In this document: positions 1 through 5,990 of the stretch, in pieces | Layout: every line of letters begins with the position of its first letter | Numbering within the stretch: the first letter of the stretch is position 1 | The notes under the pieces: generated by a model | Told to the model about the DNA's origin: nothing | The model's input: the letters and a program-made list of their open reading frames with translations, nothing else | The model's database searches: none | Origin: an uncultured Eubacteriales bacterium | GTDB taxonomy: Bacteria; Bacillota; Clostridia; Lachnospirales; Lachnospiraceae | Assembly: GCA_900549105.1 (NCBI GenBank) | Contig: URND01000122.1 | Coordinates: 1 to 8,735 of the forward strand | Reading direction: 5' to 3' | Length of the DNA: 8,735 nt | Program-made: the position numbers and the translations under genes

Positions 1-1298
1 TTTTTAATTTTAATACATTTCATATCCTGGCCGCCGATGTCCAGAATACAGTCGACTTCCGGTTCAAAGAAGGCGGCGGCATAGTAGTGGGCAACGGTCT
101 CAACCTCGCCCTCATCCAGCAGAAAGGCCGCTTTCATCAGAGCTTCGCCGTAACCGGTGGAGCAGGCCCGGACAATGCGGGCGCTGTCAGGAAGCTGTTC
201 CTTGATTTCCTTAATGGCACGAATCGTCGTATTCAGCGGACTTCCGTTATTATTACTGTAGAAAGAATAGAGAAGGGTTCCGTCCTCGCCGACAATGGCA
301 ACCTTTGTTGTGGTGGAACCGGCGTCAATTCCGAGGAAACAGTCGCCTTCATAGTCTTTCAGGCTGCCCTTTTTGACCGCATGTTTATTATGACGCGCCG
401 TAAAGGCATCGTAATCCGCCTGATCCTTAAACAGCGGCTCCATACGCTTGGACTCGGCTTCGATTTTAATATCCGAAGAGAGCAGTTCAATCAGCCCATC
501 CAATGTCTGGCCCTCCGTGTTGCTGTCATTCATGGCAGCGCCCATGGCGGCGAAGAGATGGGAATTTTCCGGCGCAATAATATACTCCCCGGACAGATGA
601 AGGGTGCGGATAAAGGCTTCCTTTAATTCAGAGAGGAAATGAAGCGGGCCGCCGAGGAAAGCCACATGGCCCCGAATCGGTTTGCCGCAGGCCAGACCGC
701 TGATTGTCTGATTCACCACCGCCTGAAAAATAGAAGCCGACAAATCGGCTTTTGTGGCGCCTTCATTGATTAAAGGCTGAATATCCGATTTTGCAAAAAC
801 GCCGCAGCGGGCGGCAATCGGATAAATGGCCTGATAATCTTTCGCGTATTCATTCAGACCGGAGGCATCTGTCTGGAGCAGAGAGGCCATCTGGTCAATA
901 AAAGAACCTGTACCGCCGGCACAGATACCATTCATACGCTGTTCAATATTTCCCTGAGAAAAATAAATTATTTTTGCATCCTCACCGCCAAGTTCAATGG
1001 CAACATCGGTTTTCGGTTCAAAATACTGAAGTGCGGTGGATACAGAAATAACTTCCTGAACAAACGGAATGTTCAGAGGCTTCGCGATGGACATGCCGCC
1101 GGAGCCGGTGATCATCCCGTGAATATTTACATTTCCGAGTTCATTTTTCGCTTTGATGATTAAGTCCAGGAGCGTCTCGCGGATATTGGCAAAATGCCGT
1201 TCATAATCCGAGAAAACAACCCTGTTTTCATCATCCAGACAGGCAATCTTTACGGTTGTTGAGCCGATATCAATTCCTAATCTATATGTAGTATTCAT
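1..1298 (-). CDS. 2-hydroxyacyl-CoA dehydratase activase-type protein (BcrAD/BadFG ATPase family), 3' part beyond the window
   Basis: The first 432 residues are present, with no stop before the left edge. An N-terminal ASKHA ATPase domain opens with GIDIGSTTVK (residues 8-17), has the second phosphate motif ELGGEDAK (102-109), and carries Cys126 (NGICAGGTGSF) and Cys165 (RCGVFAKSD). Their spacing matches the two cysteines that hold the [4Fe-4S] cluster at the dimer interface of the known activator HgdC. A second ASKHA domain starts near residue 320 (FLGIDAGSTTTK) and reaches LDIGGQDMK (419-427) at the edge. Tandem activase domains are typical of the roughly 1400-residue Firmicutes proteins that continue into a dehydratase-like region, so most of the gene probably lies outside. 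Known activators couple ATP hydrolysis to one-electron transfer into a dehydratase or reductase; the substrate here is unknown. The ATG is supported by AGGAGG at 1305-1310, six bases upstream. Family is sure; full architecture is inferred. Confidence 0.93.
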   Translation of the reverse strand, partial: MNTTYRLGIDIGSTTVKIACLDDENRVVFSDYERHFANIRETLLDLIIKAKNELGNVNIHGMITGSGGMSIAKPLNIPFVQEVISVSTALQYFEPKTDVAIELGGEDAKIIYFSQGNIEQRMNGICAGGTGSFIDQMASLLQTDASGLNEYAKDYQAIYPIAARCGVFAKSDIQPLINEGATKADLSASIFQAVVNQTISGLACGKPIRGHVAFLGGPLHFLSELKEAFIRTLHLSGEYIIAPENSHLFAAMGAAMNDSNTEGQTLDGLIELLSSDIKIEAESKRMEPLFKDQADYDAFTARHNKHAVKKGSLKDYEGDCFLGIDAGSTTTKVAIVGEDGTLLYSFYSNNNGSPLNTTIRAIKEIKEQLPDSARIVRACSTGYGEALMKAAFLLDEGEVETVAHYYAAAFFEPEVDCILDIGGQDMKCIKIK

Positions 1299-1350
1299 GC
1301 AATTCCTCCTAAGAGTTTCTGTATAAAAATATATATTCTTTGTCGAATGT

Positions 1351-1379
1351 ATTATAGTACAACCGGAGAAAAAACTCAA
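1351..1379 (-). promoter_or_regulatory. SigA-type promoter of the activase gene
   Basis: On the minus strand, TTGAGT (1374-1379) is followed by a 17-base spacer and a perfect TATAAT (1351-1356). Transcription would start near 1343, giving a leader of about 45 bases with AGGAGG just before the ATG. The promoter is back to back with the LysM gene's promoter. Confidence 0.75.
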
Positions 1380-1403
1380 TACTCTCTTTCGCCGGTTCCC
1401 ATA

Positions 1404-1432
1404 CACCTTTTTCTGGAAAGGGGCATACAATA
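1404..1432 (+). promoter_or_regulatory. Putative SigK-type (late mother-cell) promoter of the LysM gene
   Basis: CACC (1404-1407), a 16-base spacer and GCATACAATA (1423-1432) match the published SigK consensus (mACm, about 16 bases, gCATAnnnTA) at every defined position. The -10 element also resembles SigE, but no SigE -35 sits at the right distance, and no good SigA -35 is visible. Transcription would start near 1439, leaving a short leader with the ribosome binding site at 1443-1448. Consensus matching alone cannot prove sigma factor use. Confidence 0.55.
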
Positions 1433-1452
1433 AATAAAAAACAGGTGGGCTT

Positions 1453-1803
1453 ATGAATTATTTTGTGCGGCGGCAGGACAATGAATATGGGAGATGCGAC
1501 GGTATGTTGCATGAAATCAGGGAGAGGGACACTTTATATAAGGTATCCCGGCTTTACGGCGTCACCCTGGAGGATCTGATGGAAAAAAATCCCATGGTAG
1601 ATGTTTATAATCTGACAATTGGTGATAAACTATGTATACCGGTAAAACATATTCCTTACATTGTGCAGAACGGCGATACTCTGGACTGGCTTCTGGAGCA
1701 TTTTAATCTGGATTATGAAACCTTCAGAAATGCCAATCCTCAGATGAAACCAATCGTGCTGGCGGAAAATGATGTGGTTTATATTCCGGAGACTGACGGT
1801 TAG
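1453..1803 (+). CDS. Double-LysM-domain protein, possible spore coat or cortex component
   Basis: This 116-residue protein is almost entirely two LysM domains: residues 20-63 (HEIRERDTLYKVS through GDKLCIP) and 69-112 (YIVQNGDTLDWLL through NDVVYIP). Each has the usual opening (D/GDTL), the Asn-Pro turn (NP at 46-47 and 95-96) and the closing hydrophobic-Ile-Pro. LysM binds N-acetylglucosamine-containing glycans such as peptidoglycan. There is no signal peptide, membrane segment or catalytic domain, so the protein is not obviously secreted. A leaderless LysM protein could act in the mother cell, as spore morphogenetic LysM proteins do, which fits the SigK-like promoter upstream; that role is inferred. 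The ATG follows AGGTGG (1443-1448) by four bases. An internal ATG at 1504 would keep both domains but is less well supported. No clear terminator follows; the next promoter starts seven bases after the stop. Confidence 0.85.
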   Translation: MNYFVRRQDNEYGRCDGMLHEIRERDTLYKVSRLYGVTLEDLMEKNPMVDVYNLTIGDKLCIPVKHIPYIVQNGDTLDWLLEHFNLDYETFRNANPQMKPIVLAENDVVYIPETDG

Positions 1804-1809
1804 GAAAGG

Positions 1810-1838
1810 TTGACAAAAAACAAGGCTTTTACTATAAT
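1810..1838 (+). promoter_or_regulatory. Perfect-consensus SigA promoter of the six-gene operon
   Basis: TTGACA (1810-1815), a 17-base spacer and TATAAT (1833-1838) match the vegetative consensus exactly. The start point would be near 1845, giving a leader of about 70 bases to the preferred ATG at 1917. The following genes run to 5975 in one direction with no internal terminator seen. Confidence 0.85.
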
Positions 1839-1861
1839 AAAACTAATTGAAAACATGGAAA

Positions 1862-1910
1862 GAAGGGGGCAGCTTTTATGCGGCAGCCCCTTTCATATTC
1901 ACAGAAGGGG
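1862..1910 (+). promoter_or_regulatory. Leader hairpin with a competing pairing to the Shine-Dalgarno sequence
   Basis: Bases 1862-1870 pair with 1886-1894 (nine pairs including one G-U, plus two more inside an A-A mismatch), with ATG 1878 at the loop. The right arm CCCCTTT (1887-1893) can instead pair with GAAGGGG (1904-1910), the ribosome binding site of ATG 1917. The two pairings exclude each other, so the first hairpin would free the site and the second would hide it. No U-run follows the first hairpin, so it is not a standard terminator. It matches no riboswitch class I recognise. The pairing is seen; regulation is inferred. Confidence 0.4.
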
Positions 1911-1916
1911 TTTTAT

Positions 1917-2729
1917 ATGTCATTATTAGATAAGTTGGAACGTAAATTCGGAAAATATGCGATTCCGAATCTCATGCAGTATATTATTATACTTTATATT
2001 CTCGGGATGGTTCTTCGCATTGCTACGCCGGGAGTATATGAAACGTATTTTATGCTGGATGCAAGCCAGATTCTGCATGGACAGGTGTGGCGGATCTTTA
2101 CTTTTCTGCTTCAGTCGCCGTCGAGCAATATTCTGTTCTTTATAATTACCTTATATTTTTATTATATGATCGGAACTGTGCTGGAGCGGACCTGGGGAAG
2201 TTTCCGGTTTAATGTCTATTATTTTACAGGTGTCCTCGGAACAGTTCTCGCCGCAATTATTATCTATCTTGTGACCGGCCGGGTATATTATCTGGATACG
2301 ACCTATATTAATGCGTCGCTTTTTCTGGCTTTCGCTTTTGAATATCCGGATATGGAAGTGCTGCTCATGTTTATTCTTCCGATTAAGATGAAATGGCTTG
2401 CTTATATCGATATGGCTCTTTATGCCTACAGCCTTGTTGCCGGAAACTGGGGAACCCGTATAGCGATTATCGTGTCCCTTTTGAACTTTATTCTGTTCTT
2501 TTCATCCATTATTCGAAGAAAGGGTTATTCGCCGAAACAGGTTCGCCGGAAGATGGTTTACACAAAAGCCGTCAAACAGGCGAAGCAGGCCTCGACCCAT
2601 CACAAGTGTGCGGTCTGCGGACGCACAGAGGAAGATGATGAAACTCTGGAGTTCCGTTATTGCTCCAGATGCAACGGCAATTATGAATATTGCCAGGATC
2701 ACTTATTTACCCATCAGCATGTCAAATGA
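1917..2729 (+). CDS. Degenerate rhomboid-like integral membrane protein with Cys/His-rich C-terminal tail
   Basis: The 270-residue protein has about six hydrophobic segments between residues 18 and 198, followed by a basic stretch (200-225) and a Cys/His tail. Rhomboid-superfamily signs are GQVWRIFTFLL (55-65), GTVLERTWGSFRF (87-99) and LPIKMKW (154-160). The catalytic GxSG motif is not intact: the expected region reads INASLF (131-136). No histidine occurs in the later membrane helices, where GNWGT (176-180) stands instead. Proteolysis is therefore unlikely, and a pseudoprotease or Derlin/TMEM115-like role is more plausible. The tail has C231, C234, C249, C252, C259, H262, H266 and H268, a plausible zinc-binding module. 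ATG 1917 is preferred because AAGGGG lies at 1905-1910 and MSLLDKLERKFGKY looks like a natural N-terminus. An in-frame ATG at 1878 also has a G-rich site before it and would add 13 residues. First gene of the operon; substrate or partner unknown. Confidence 0.8.
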   Translation: MSLLDKLERKFGKYAIPNLMQYIIILYILGMVLRIATPGVYETYFMLDASQILHGQVWRIFTFLLQSPSSNILFFIITLYFYYMIGTVLERTWGSFRFNVYYFTGVLGTVLAAIIIYLVTGRVYYLDTTYINASLFLAFAFEYPDMEVLLMFILPIKMKWLAYIDMALYAYSLVAGNWGTRIAIIVSLLNFILFFSSIIRRKGYSPKQVRRKMVYTKAVKQAKQASTHHKCAVCGRTEEDDETLEFRYCSRCNGNYEYCQDHLFTHQHVK

Positions 2730-2742
2730 TTCAGGTGATTTT

Positions 2743-3054
2743 ATGAAATGGTATAAAAAGCTATATTTGGGGGAATCCATTAAACAGGCCAAATGGGTCC
2801 GCTTTCAGATCACTTTTGGGAAGAAACCGAAGGGATATTATTGCATTTCCCTTTCAAATTGCCGGGAAAATCTCCTGGATATTTATCCGAGTCAGTTTTT
2901 GAGAACGCCCGATATGGATACGGATAAAATTTATATTGTGGGACTGGCTTCGGACAGGAAGGAAGCCTTTGATGTGGTCAGGGATATTATTGAGGATGTG
3001 TATGTTCATACGCATGGTTTTGATTTGCGAAGCTATTTAGGCATTACAGTATAG
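2743..3054 (+). CDS. Conserved hypothetical protein, 103 aa
   Basis: A small soluble protein (MKWYKKLYLGESIKQAKWVR at the N-terminus) with no signal peptide or membrane segment and no motif that I can tie to a function. A basic N-terminal 30 residues is followed by what looks like an alternating strand/helix fold, with DKIYIVGLASDRKEAFDVV (61-79) as the most structured-looking stretch and GFDLRSYLG near the end. I recognise the general pattern from Clostridia genomes as an uncharacterised protein, but give no name. The start at 2743 follows AGGTGA (2733-2738) by four bases and lies 13 bases after the rhomboid-like gene. Earlier in-frame starts such as 2719 would overlap that gene and lack a ribosome binding site. 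Tight spacing on both sides suggests co-translation with the membrane proteins. Confidence 0.8.
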   Translation: MKWYKKLYLGESIKQAKWVRFQITFGKKPKGYYCISLSNCRENLLDIYPSQFLRTPDMDTDKIYIVGLASDRKEAFDVVRDIIEDVYVHTHGFDLRSYLGITV

Positions 3055-3064
3055 AGGTGTTGAA

Positions 3065-4111
3065 GTGATACATATCATTTTATTGATTTTAAAAATACTC
3101 GGATGTATCATTCTGGGAATTCTGGCATTGATTCTGGCCGCAGTTCTGATTGTCCTCTTTGTTCCTTTTAAATATGAACTTTCGGCGGCTTACAGCGGGG
3201 AGCCGGAGGCCGAAGGAAAGCTTTCATGGCTGTTTGGGGCTTTGAAGGTCCGGGGCAGTTTTAAGGATAAAAAATTACGTGCCAGGGCTTCGATTCTCTG
3301 GTTTCGGCTTTTTTGCATGGGAGAAAATGAGGCGAAGGCTGCGGATGCGGTCGAAGAGGCAGTCTCAGACGCTGAATCAGCGGCAAAGGCGGAAGCCGGA
3401 GATATTTTGACAGCCGCGGAGGATGTCTCTGAGGAAGAGGATGCAGGCCGTGGGGAAGCGGCTTCGCCTGAGGGCGATAACCCGGAGATGTCTTCTGCCG
3501 GAGAACTTCCGGGGCCGGAAGAAAAGCCGGTTGAAGCGAAAAAGCCGGAAGAAAAGCCGGAAGTAAGCCCGGGTGAACGTCAGAAGCCGAAAAGGAAGCC
3601 GGTTGAATTGCCGCCGCCGGAGAAACCGCCGGAAAAAGAGAAAAAATCAAAGCAAAAGAAAAAGTCCAAACAAAAATGGGAAGGAAAGCTTTCGGCCCTC
3701 CGGAAACAGTATAATAAACTGGTTCACACAAAGGAGATGGCCGAGAAGTTTTGGAATGCCGATTTCACCCAGGGAAGCATTGCTTTCGGGAAAAAGGCCG
3801 TCGCCTCTCTGTTAAGGCATCTGCTTCCGAAAAAAGCGGCGGGCCATATCCATTTTGGATTTGATAAGCCGGCGGATACGGGGAAAATTCTCGGATATGC
3901 CAGCATGCTTTATGCCTGGTATGGCGATTCGCTGACATTGCAGCCGGATTTCGACAGGGCTGTTCTGGAGGGCGATATCTATATCCGGGGCTCCATTCGT
4001 TTATACATTTTCCTGTATTGGGGACTCCGGGGAATTTTAAACAAAGATTTGAGAAAATTAATTAAATTTATAAAGCATTTTAAAGGTAAGGAGGAAACCT
4101 TATGGAAGTAA
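3065..4111 (+). CDS. DUF2953 membrane-anchored protein with a long charged linker
   Basis: The 348-residue product begins with a long hydrophobic anchor (residues 4-34). A short conserved stretch, KLSWLFGALKVRG to SILWFRLFC (52-84), is followed by a low-complexity linker (87-205) and a C-terminal part (about 225-335) typical of DUF2953: HIHFGFDKPADTGKILGY (261-278), then LQPDFD and a closing RGSIRLYIFLYWGLRG. The linker is acidic in its first half (Glu/Asp/Ala) and Lys/Pro-rich in its second. DUF2953 proteins commonly sit next to GerW/YtfJ in spore formers (ytfI-ytfJ in Bacillus subtilis), exactly as here; their biochemical role is unknown. Translation starts at GTG, with AGAGGTG (3053-3059) overlapping the previous stop codon. 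The 3' end overlaps gerW by ten bases, suggesting translational coupling. Confidence 0.88.
   Translation: MIHIILLILKILGCIILGILALILAAVLIVLFVPFKYELSAAYSGEPEAEGKLSWLFGALKVRGSFKDKKLRARASILWFRLFCMGENEAKAADAVEEAVSDAESAAKAEAGDILTAAEDVSEEEDAGRGEAASPEGDNPEMSSAGELPGPEEKPVEAKKPEEKPEVSPGERQKPKRKPVELPPPEKPPEKEKKSKQKKKSKQKWEGKLSALRKQYNKLVHTKEMAEKFWNADFTQGSIAFGKKAVASLLRHLLPKKAAGHIHFGFDKPADTGKILGYASMLYAWYGDSLTLQPDFDRAVLEGDIYIRGSIRLYIFLYWGLRGILNKDLRKLIKFIKHFKGKEETLWK
3514..3560 (+). repeat. 17-base direct repeat coding for PEEKP repeats in the DUF2953 linker
   Basis: GCCGGAAGAAAAGCCGG occurs at 3514-3530 and again, identical, at 3544-3560, a period of 30 bases. It keeps the reading frame and encodes PEEKP twice (residues 151-155 and 161-165). 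A partial relative continues to about 3605. This is a low-complexity region likely to vary in length between strains, not a mobile element. Confidence 0.7.
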
Positions 4112-4500
4112 ATACATTCAGCACATCCGTTCAGTCTCTCTTTGATGGTATGAACGGCATACTTTCAACAAAAGCGGTTGTTGGTGAACCGATTACCGTC
4201 AATGATACAATTATTATTCCGTTAGTGGATGTCAGCTTTGGCATGGGGACAGGCTCAACAGCCTCCGATTCAAAGAAGAAAGACGCTTCTGCGGGCGGAC
4301 TCGGCTGCAGTATGGACCCATGTGCGGTTATCGTTATCCGTGGGGATGTCGTAAGGATTATTCCGGTGGAAAGTCATCAGTCGCCGTTTATGAAATTGAT
4401 TGATATGGTTCCGGACATCATGAATCGTTTTACAAAGGGAGATCCGATGAATGACCCAGAGGTTGCGGAACAGGTAAATACAATTGTTGAAGATAACTAG
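4102..4500 (+). CDS. gerW: GerW/YtfJ family spore protein
   Basis: The 132-residue protein has the family pattern: VVGEPITVNDTIIIPLVDVS (26-45), the glycine-rich FGMGTG (46-51), a second Gly-rich turn GGLGCSMDPCAVIVIRGD (65-82), then RIIPVE and a C-terminal helix. In Bacillus subtilis the YtfJ/GerW protein is made in the forespore and is needed for normal lysozyme-triggered or L-alanine-triggered germination. In Clostridia the family is common but little studied. There is no signal peptide or membrane segment. Two cysteines, C69 and C74, flank the second glycine-rich turn; whether they matter is unknown. ATG 4102 follows a strong AAGGAGG (4088-4094) and overlaps the DUF2953 gene by ten bases. 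The adjacency to DUF2953 supports the assignment. I found no convincing forespore promoter directly upstream, so expression may come from the operon promoter. Confidence 0.93.
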   Translation: MEVNTFSTSVQSLFDGMNGILSTKAVVGEPITVNDTIIIPLVDVSFGMGTGSTASDSKKKDASAGGLGCSMDPCAVIVIRGDVVRIIPVESHQSPFMKLIDMVPDIMNRFTKGDPMNDPEVAEQVNTIVEDN

Positions 4501-4557
4501 CACTTTTTCCGTATCCAAAGCATAAACTATAAAGAGCAAAACTATGGGGAGATGCTT

Positions 4558-4698
4558 ATGAAACGCATTATAGGGTTTATAATGTTCTGGGTGGCTGTCG
4601 GAATGACAATTATGTTGTTTATTGATTCAGCCCTTTTGAGCATCTGTCTCATTCTGTTCTTTCTGGTTTTGAGTTATAATTTTTTCTGCTGCAAATAA
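4558..4698 (+). CDS. Small two-helix membrane protein, 46 aa
   Basis: A short but well-supported gene. GGGGAG at 4546-4551 lies six bases before the ATG, and the product is almost wholly hydrophobic. A basic start (MKRIIGF) leads into helix one (about residues 4-22), a short ID turn (22-23), helix two (about 24-43), and the end FFCCK with two adjacent cysteines. The MKRIIGF...W.AVGM...LF...YN.FCC pattern resembles small uncharacterised membrane proteins that I recall from related Clostridia, which suggests conservation. It sits 57 bases after gerW and 29 before the FHA gene, all on one strand. Possible roles include modulating a membrane complex with its operon neighbours, but nothing in the sequence shows this. 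Its length makes it easy for gene callers to miss. Confidence 0.78.
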   Translation: MKRIIGFIMFWVAVGMTIMLFIDSALLSICLILFFLVLSYNFFCCK

Positions 4699-4727
4699 TA
4701 AAATACGACAAAAGACAAGGTGAAAAT

Positions 4728-5975
4728 ATGAGTGTATCAAAGATAAATTTTAACGACAGCAATGAAGCGTATATTGTTGTTAAGCCGATAAGTGATATCG
4801 ATAAAGAAGCGTTTAAAACCTATTTGGAATTGGACAGCCCGTCCTTTTTAAAATGTGAATTTGAAAACGGCGATGCCTTTACCCTGTATTATGGATATGG
4901 AAAACGCATAACTCTGAAACAGTTCCTGTCCCACATTGTGGATAAAGAAGAAGCCATTCATTTTTTGAAATCGCTGACCATGGCTTTTATTGAGGCAGAG
5001 CGGTACGGCATGAATATAAATCATATACTTCTCGGCATCAACAGTATTTTTTATAACGAAGAGAACGGCCAGGTATCCTGTATTTATGTACCTGTCAATG
5101 AAGGCGTTCTTCCGGCAAGACCGCTGCGTCTTTTCCTGAAAGAAATGCTTGTGAATATCGTGTACAGTCAAGAGGACGATATGACCTGGCTGGGCAATAC
5201 GATTCGCTATATCAGTTGGCACAGACAGTTTTCATACAAAGATTTTTACGAATTTTTGCAGACGCAGGAAGAATTGGAAAAGGAACCGGCGGCTGAGACA
5301 GAAGCAGAGACAGCAGAGGAGCCGATGATGCCGGAAGCCGCAGAAAAAGCGGCGCCGGAGGAAACAAAGGAAGAAGCTCCGGGAGAGGCGGAAGAAACAA
5401 GGGAAGAAGCGCAGGAAGAGGTGCGGGAAGAAGAACCGGAAGAGGATTTGGCGGATTTAAAATCTGTTCTTGAAAGTATTCCTGCGGCTGAGAGTGTGAC
5501 TGGGTTAAAATTCGATACAAAATTTGATGCAAAGGAAGAGCCGGAGCCGTCAATGCCGGCAGAGCCGGAGGAAGAACCGGAAGAAGTGGCGACACCGGGA
5601 AAAGCTGCGCCTGAATCTTCTGAACCGGAAGAAACTGAGGAAAAAGGAACTGAGGAAGAAGAGGATGCAGGACGGGTTGTGGGAGTGCTCGTACGGCGCA
5701 TCAATCAGATGCCTTATCGCCTGGAACAGCCGGAAATCCGCATTGGAAAATCTGCGTCCAATGATATCTGTATCAGCGATAATCCTGCTGTCAGCCGGGT
5801 ACATGCAATTATTACCCGGTTTGATGGAGATTATCGAATTCAGGATAATGGTTCAACGAATCACACCTTTGTGAACGGTATTGTACTCCGGGGAGCTCAG
5901 GAGAAACTGTTGTCAGCCGGAGACCGGATTTTGCTTGGAAATGAAGAATTTATTTTCAAGTTCCAGGAGATGTAG
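4728..5975 (+). CDS. DUF6382 and FHA domain protein
   Basis: This 415-residue soluble protein has three parts. Residues 1-180 are a folded N-terminal domain of the DUF6382 type (KINFNDSNEAYIVVKP; FIEAERYGMNINHILL; IYVPV). Residues 181-316 form a disordered, Glu-rich linker. Residues 317-413 are an FHA domain with the phosphothreonine-binding signature: RIGKSASND (338-346), SRVHA (356-360), DNGSTNHTFVNG (373-384). Arg338, Ser356, Arg357, His359, Ser376 and Asn378 are all in place, so binding should be functional. FHA domains read phosphothreonine made by PrkC-type kinases; no kinase or phosphatase gene is in this window. The ATG has AAGGTGA (4717-4723) four bases upstream. It is the last gene of the operon, followed by a terminator 15 bases after the stop. 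Partner and role of the N-terminal domain are unknown. Confidence 0.9.
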   Translation: MSVSKINFNDSNEAYIVVKPISDIDKEAFKTYLELDSPSFLKCEFENGDAFTLYYGYGKRITLKQFLSHIVDKEEAIHFLKSLTMAFIEAERYGMNINHILLGINSIFYNEENGQVSCIYVPVNEGVLPARPLRLFLKEMLVNIVYSQEDDMTWLGNTIRYISWHRQFSYKDFYEFLQTQEELEKEPAAETEAETAEEPMMPEAAEKAAPEETKEEAPGEAEETREEAQEEVREEEPEEDLADLKSVLESIPAAESVTGLKFDTKFDAKEEPEPSMPAEPEEEPEEVATPGKAAPESSEPEETEEKGTEEEEDAGRVVGVLVRRINQMPYRLEQPEIRIGKSASNDICISDNPAVSRVHAIITRFDGDYRIQDNGSTNHTFVNGIVLRGAQEKLLSAGDRILLGNEEFIFKFQEM

Positions 5976-5990
5976 ATCATATAGAAAAAC

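Noticed and set aside
87..626. Open frame of 179 codons on the plus strand
   Set aside because: It lies antisense inside the activase gene, whose frame is continuous with family motifs throughout; no ribosome site or recognisable domain.
1309..1512. 67-codon minus-strand open frame over the promoter region and LysM start
   Set aside because: It would cover both divergent promoters and the first LysM codons; the product has no recognisable features.
1862..1894. Hairpin as a terminator for the LysM gene
   Set aside because: No run of T follows the stem and it lies downstream of a perfect promoter; it is better explained as part of the operon leader.
2608..2742. N-terminal extension of the 103-residue unknown protein
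   Set aside because: The upstream in-frame codons overlap the zinc-finger-like tail of the preceding gene and lack a ribosome site; AGGTGA fixes the start at 2743.
3261..3731. 156-codon minus-strand open frame, Pro/Leu-rich
   Set aside because: Shadow of the repetitive charged linker in the DUF2953 gene, with no supporting ribosome site.
4053..4082. Possible forespore (SigG-like) promoter before gerW: GAAAA, 18 bases, CATTTTA
   Set aside because: The -35 has a mismatch and the start would fall at about 4089, inside the gerW ribosome binding site at 4088-4094, so the transcript would lack a usable leader.
5212..5804. Several long minus-strand open frames rich in Ser, Pro/Leu or Arg/Phe
   Set aside because: They are antisense to the Glu-rich linker and FHA part of the FHA gene. 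Repetitive GAA/GAG codons leave the opposite strand free of stops and create low-complexity products.
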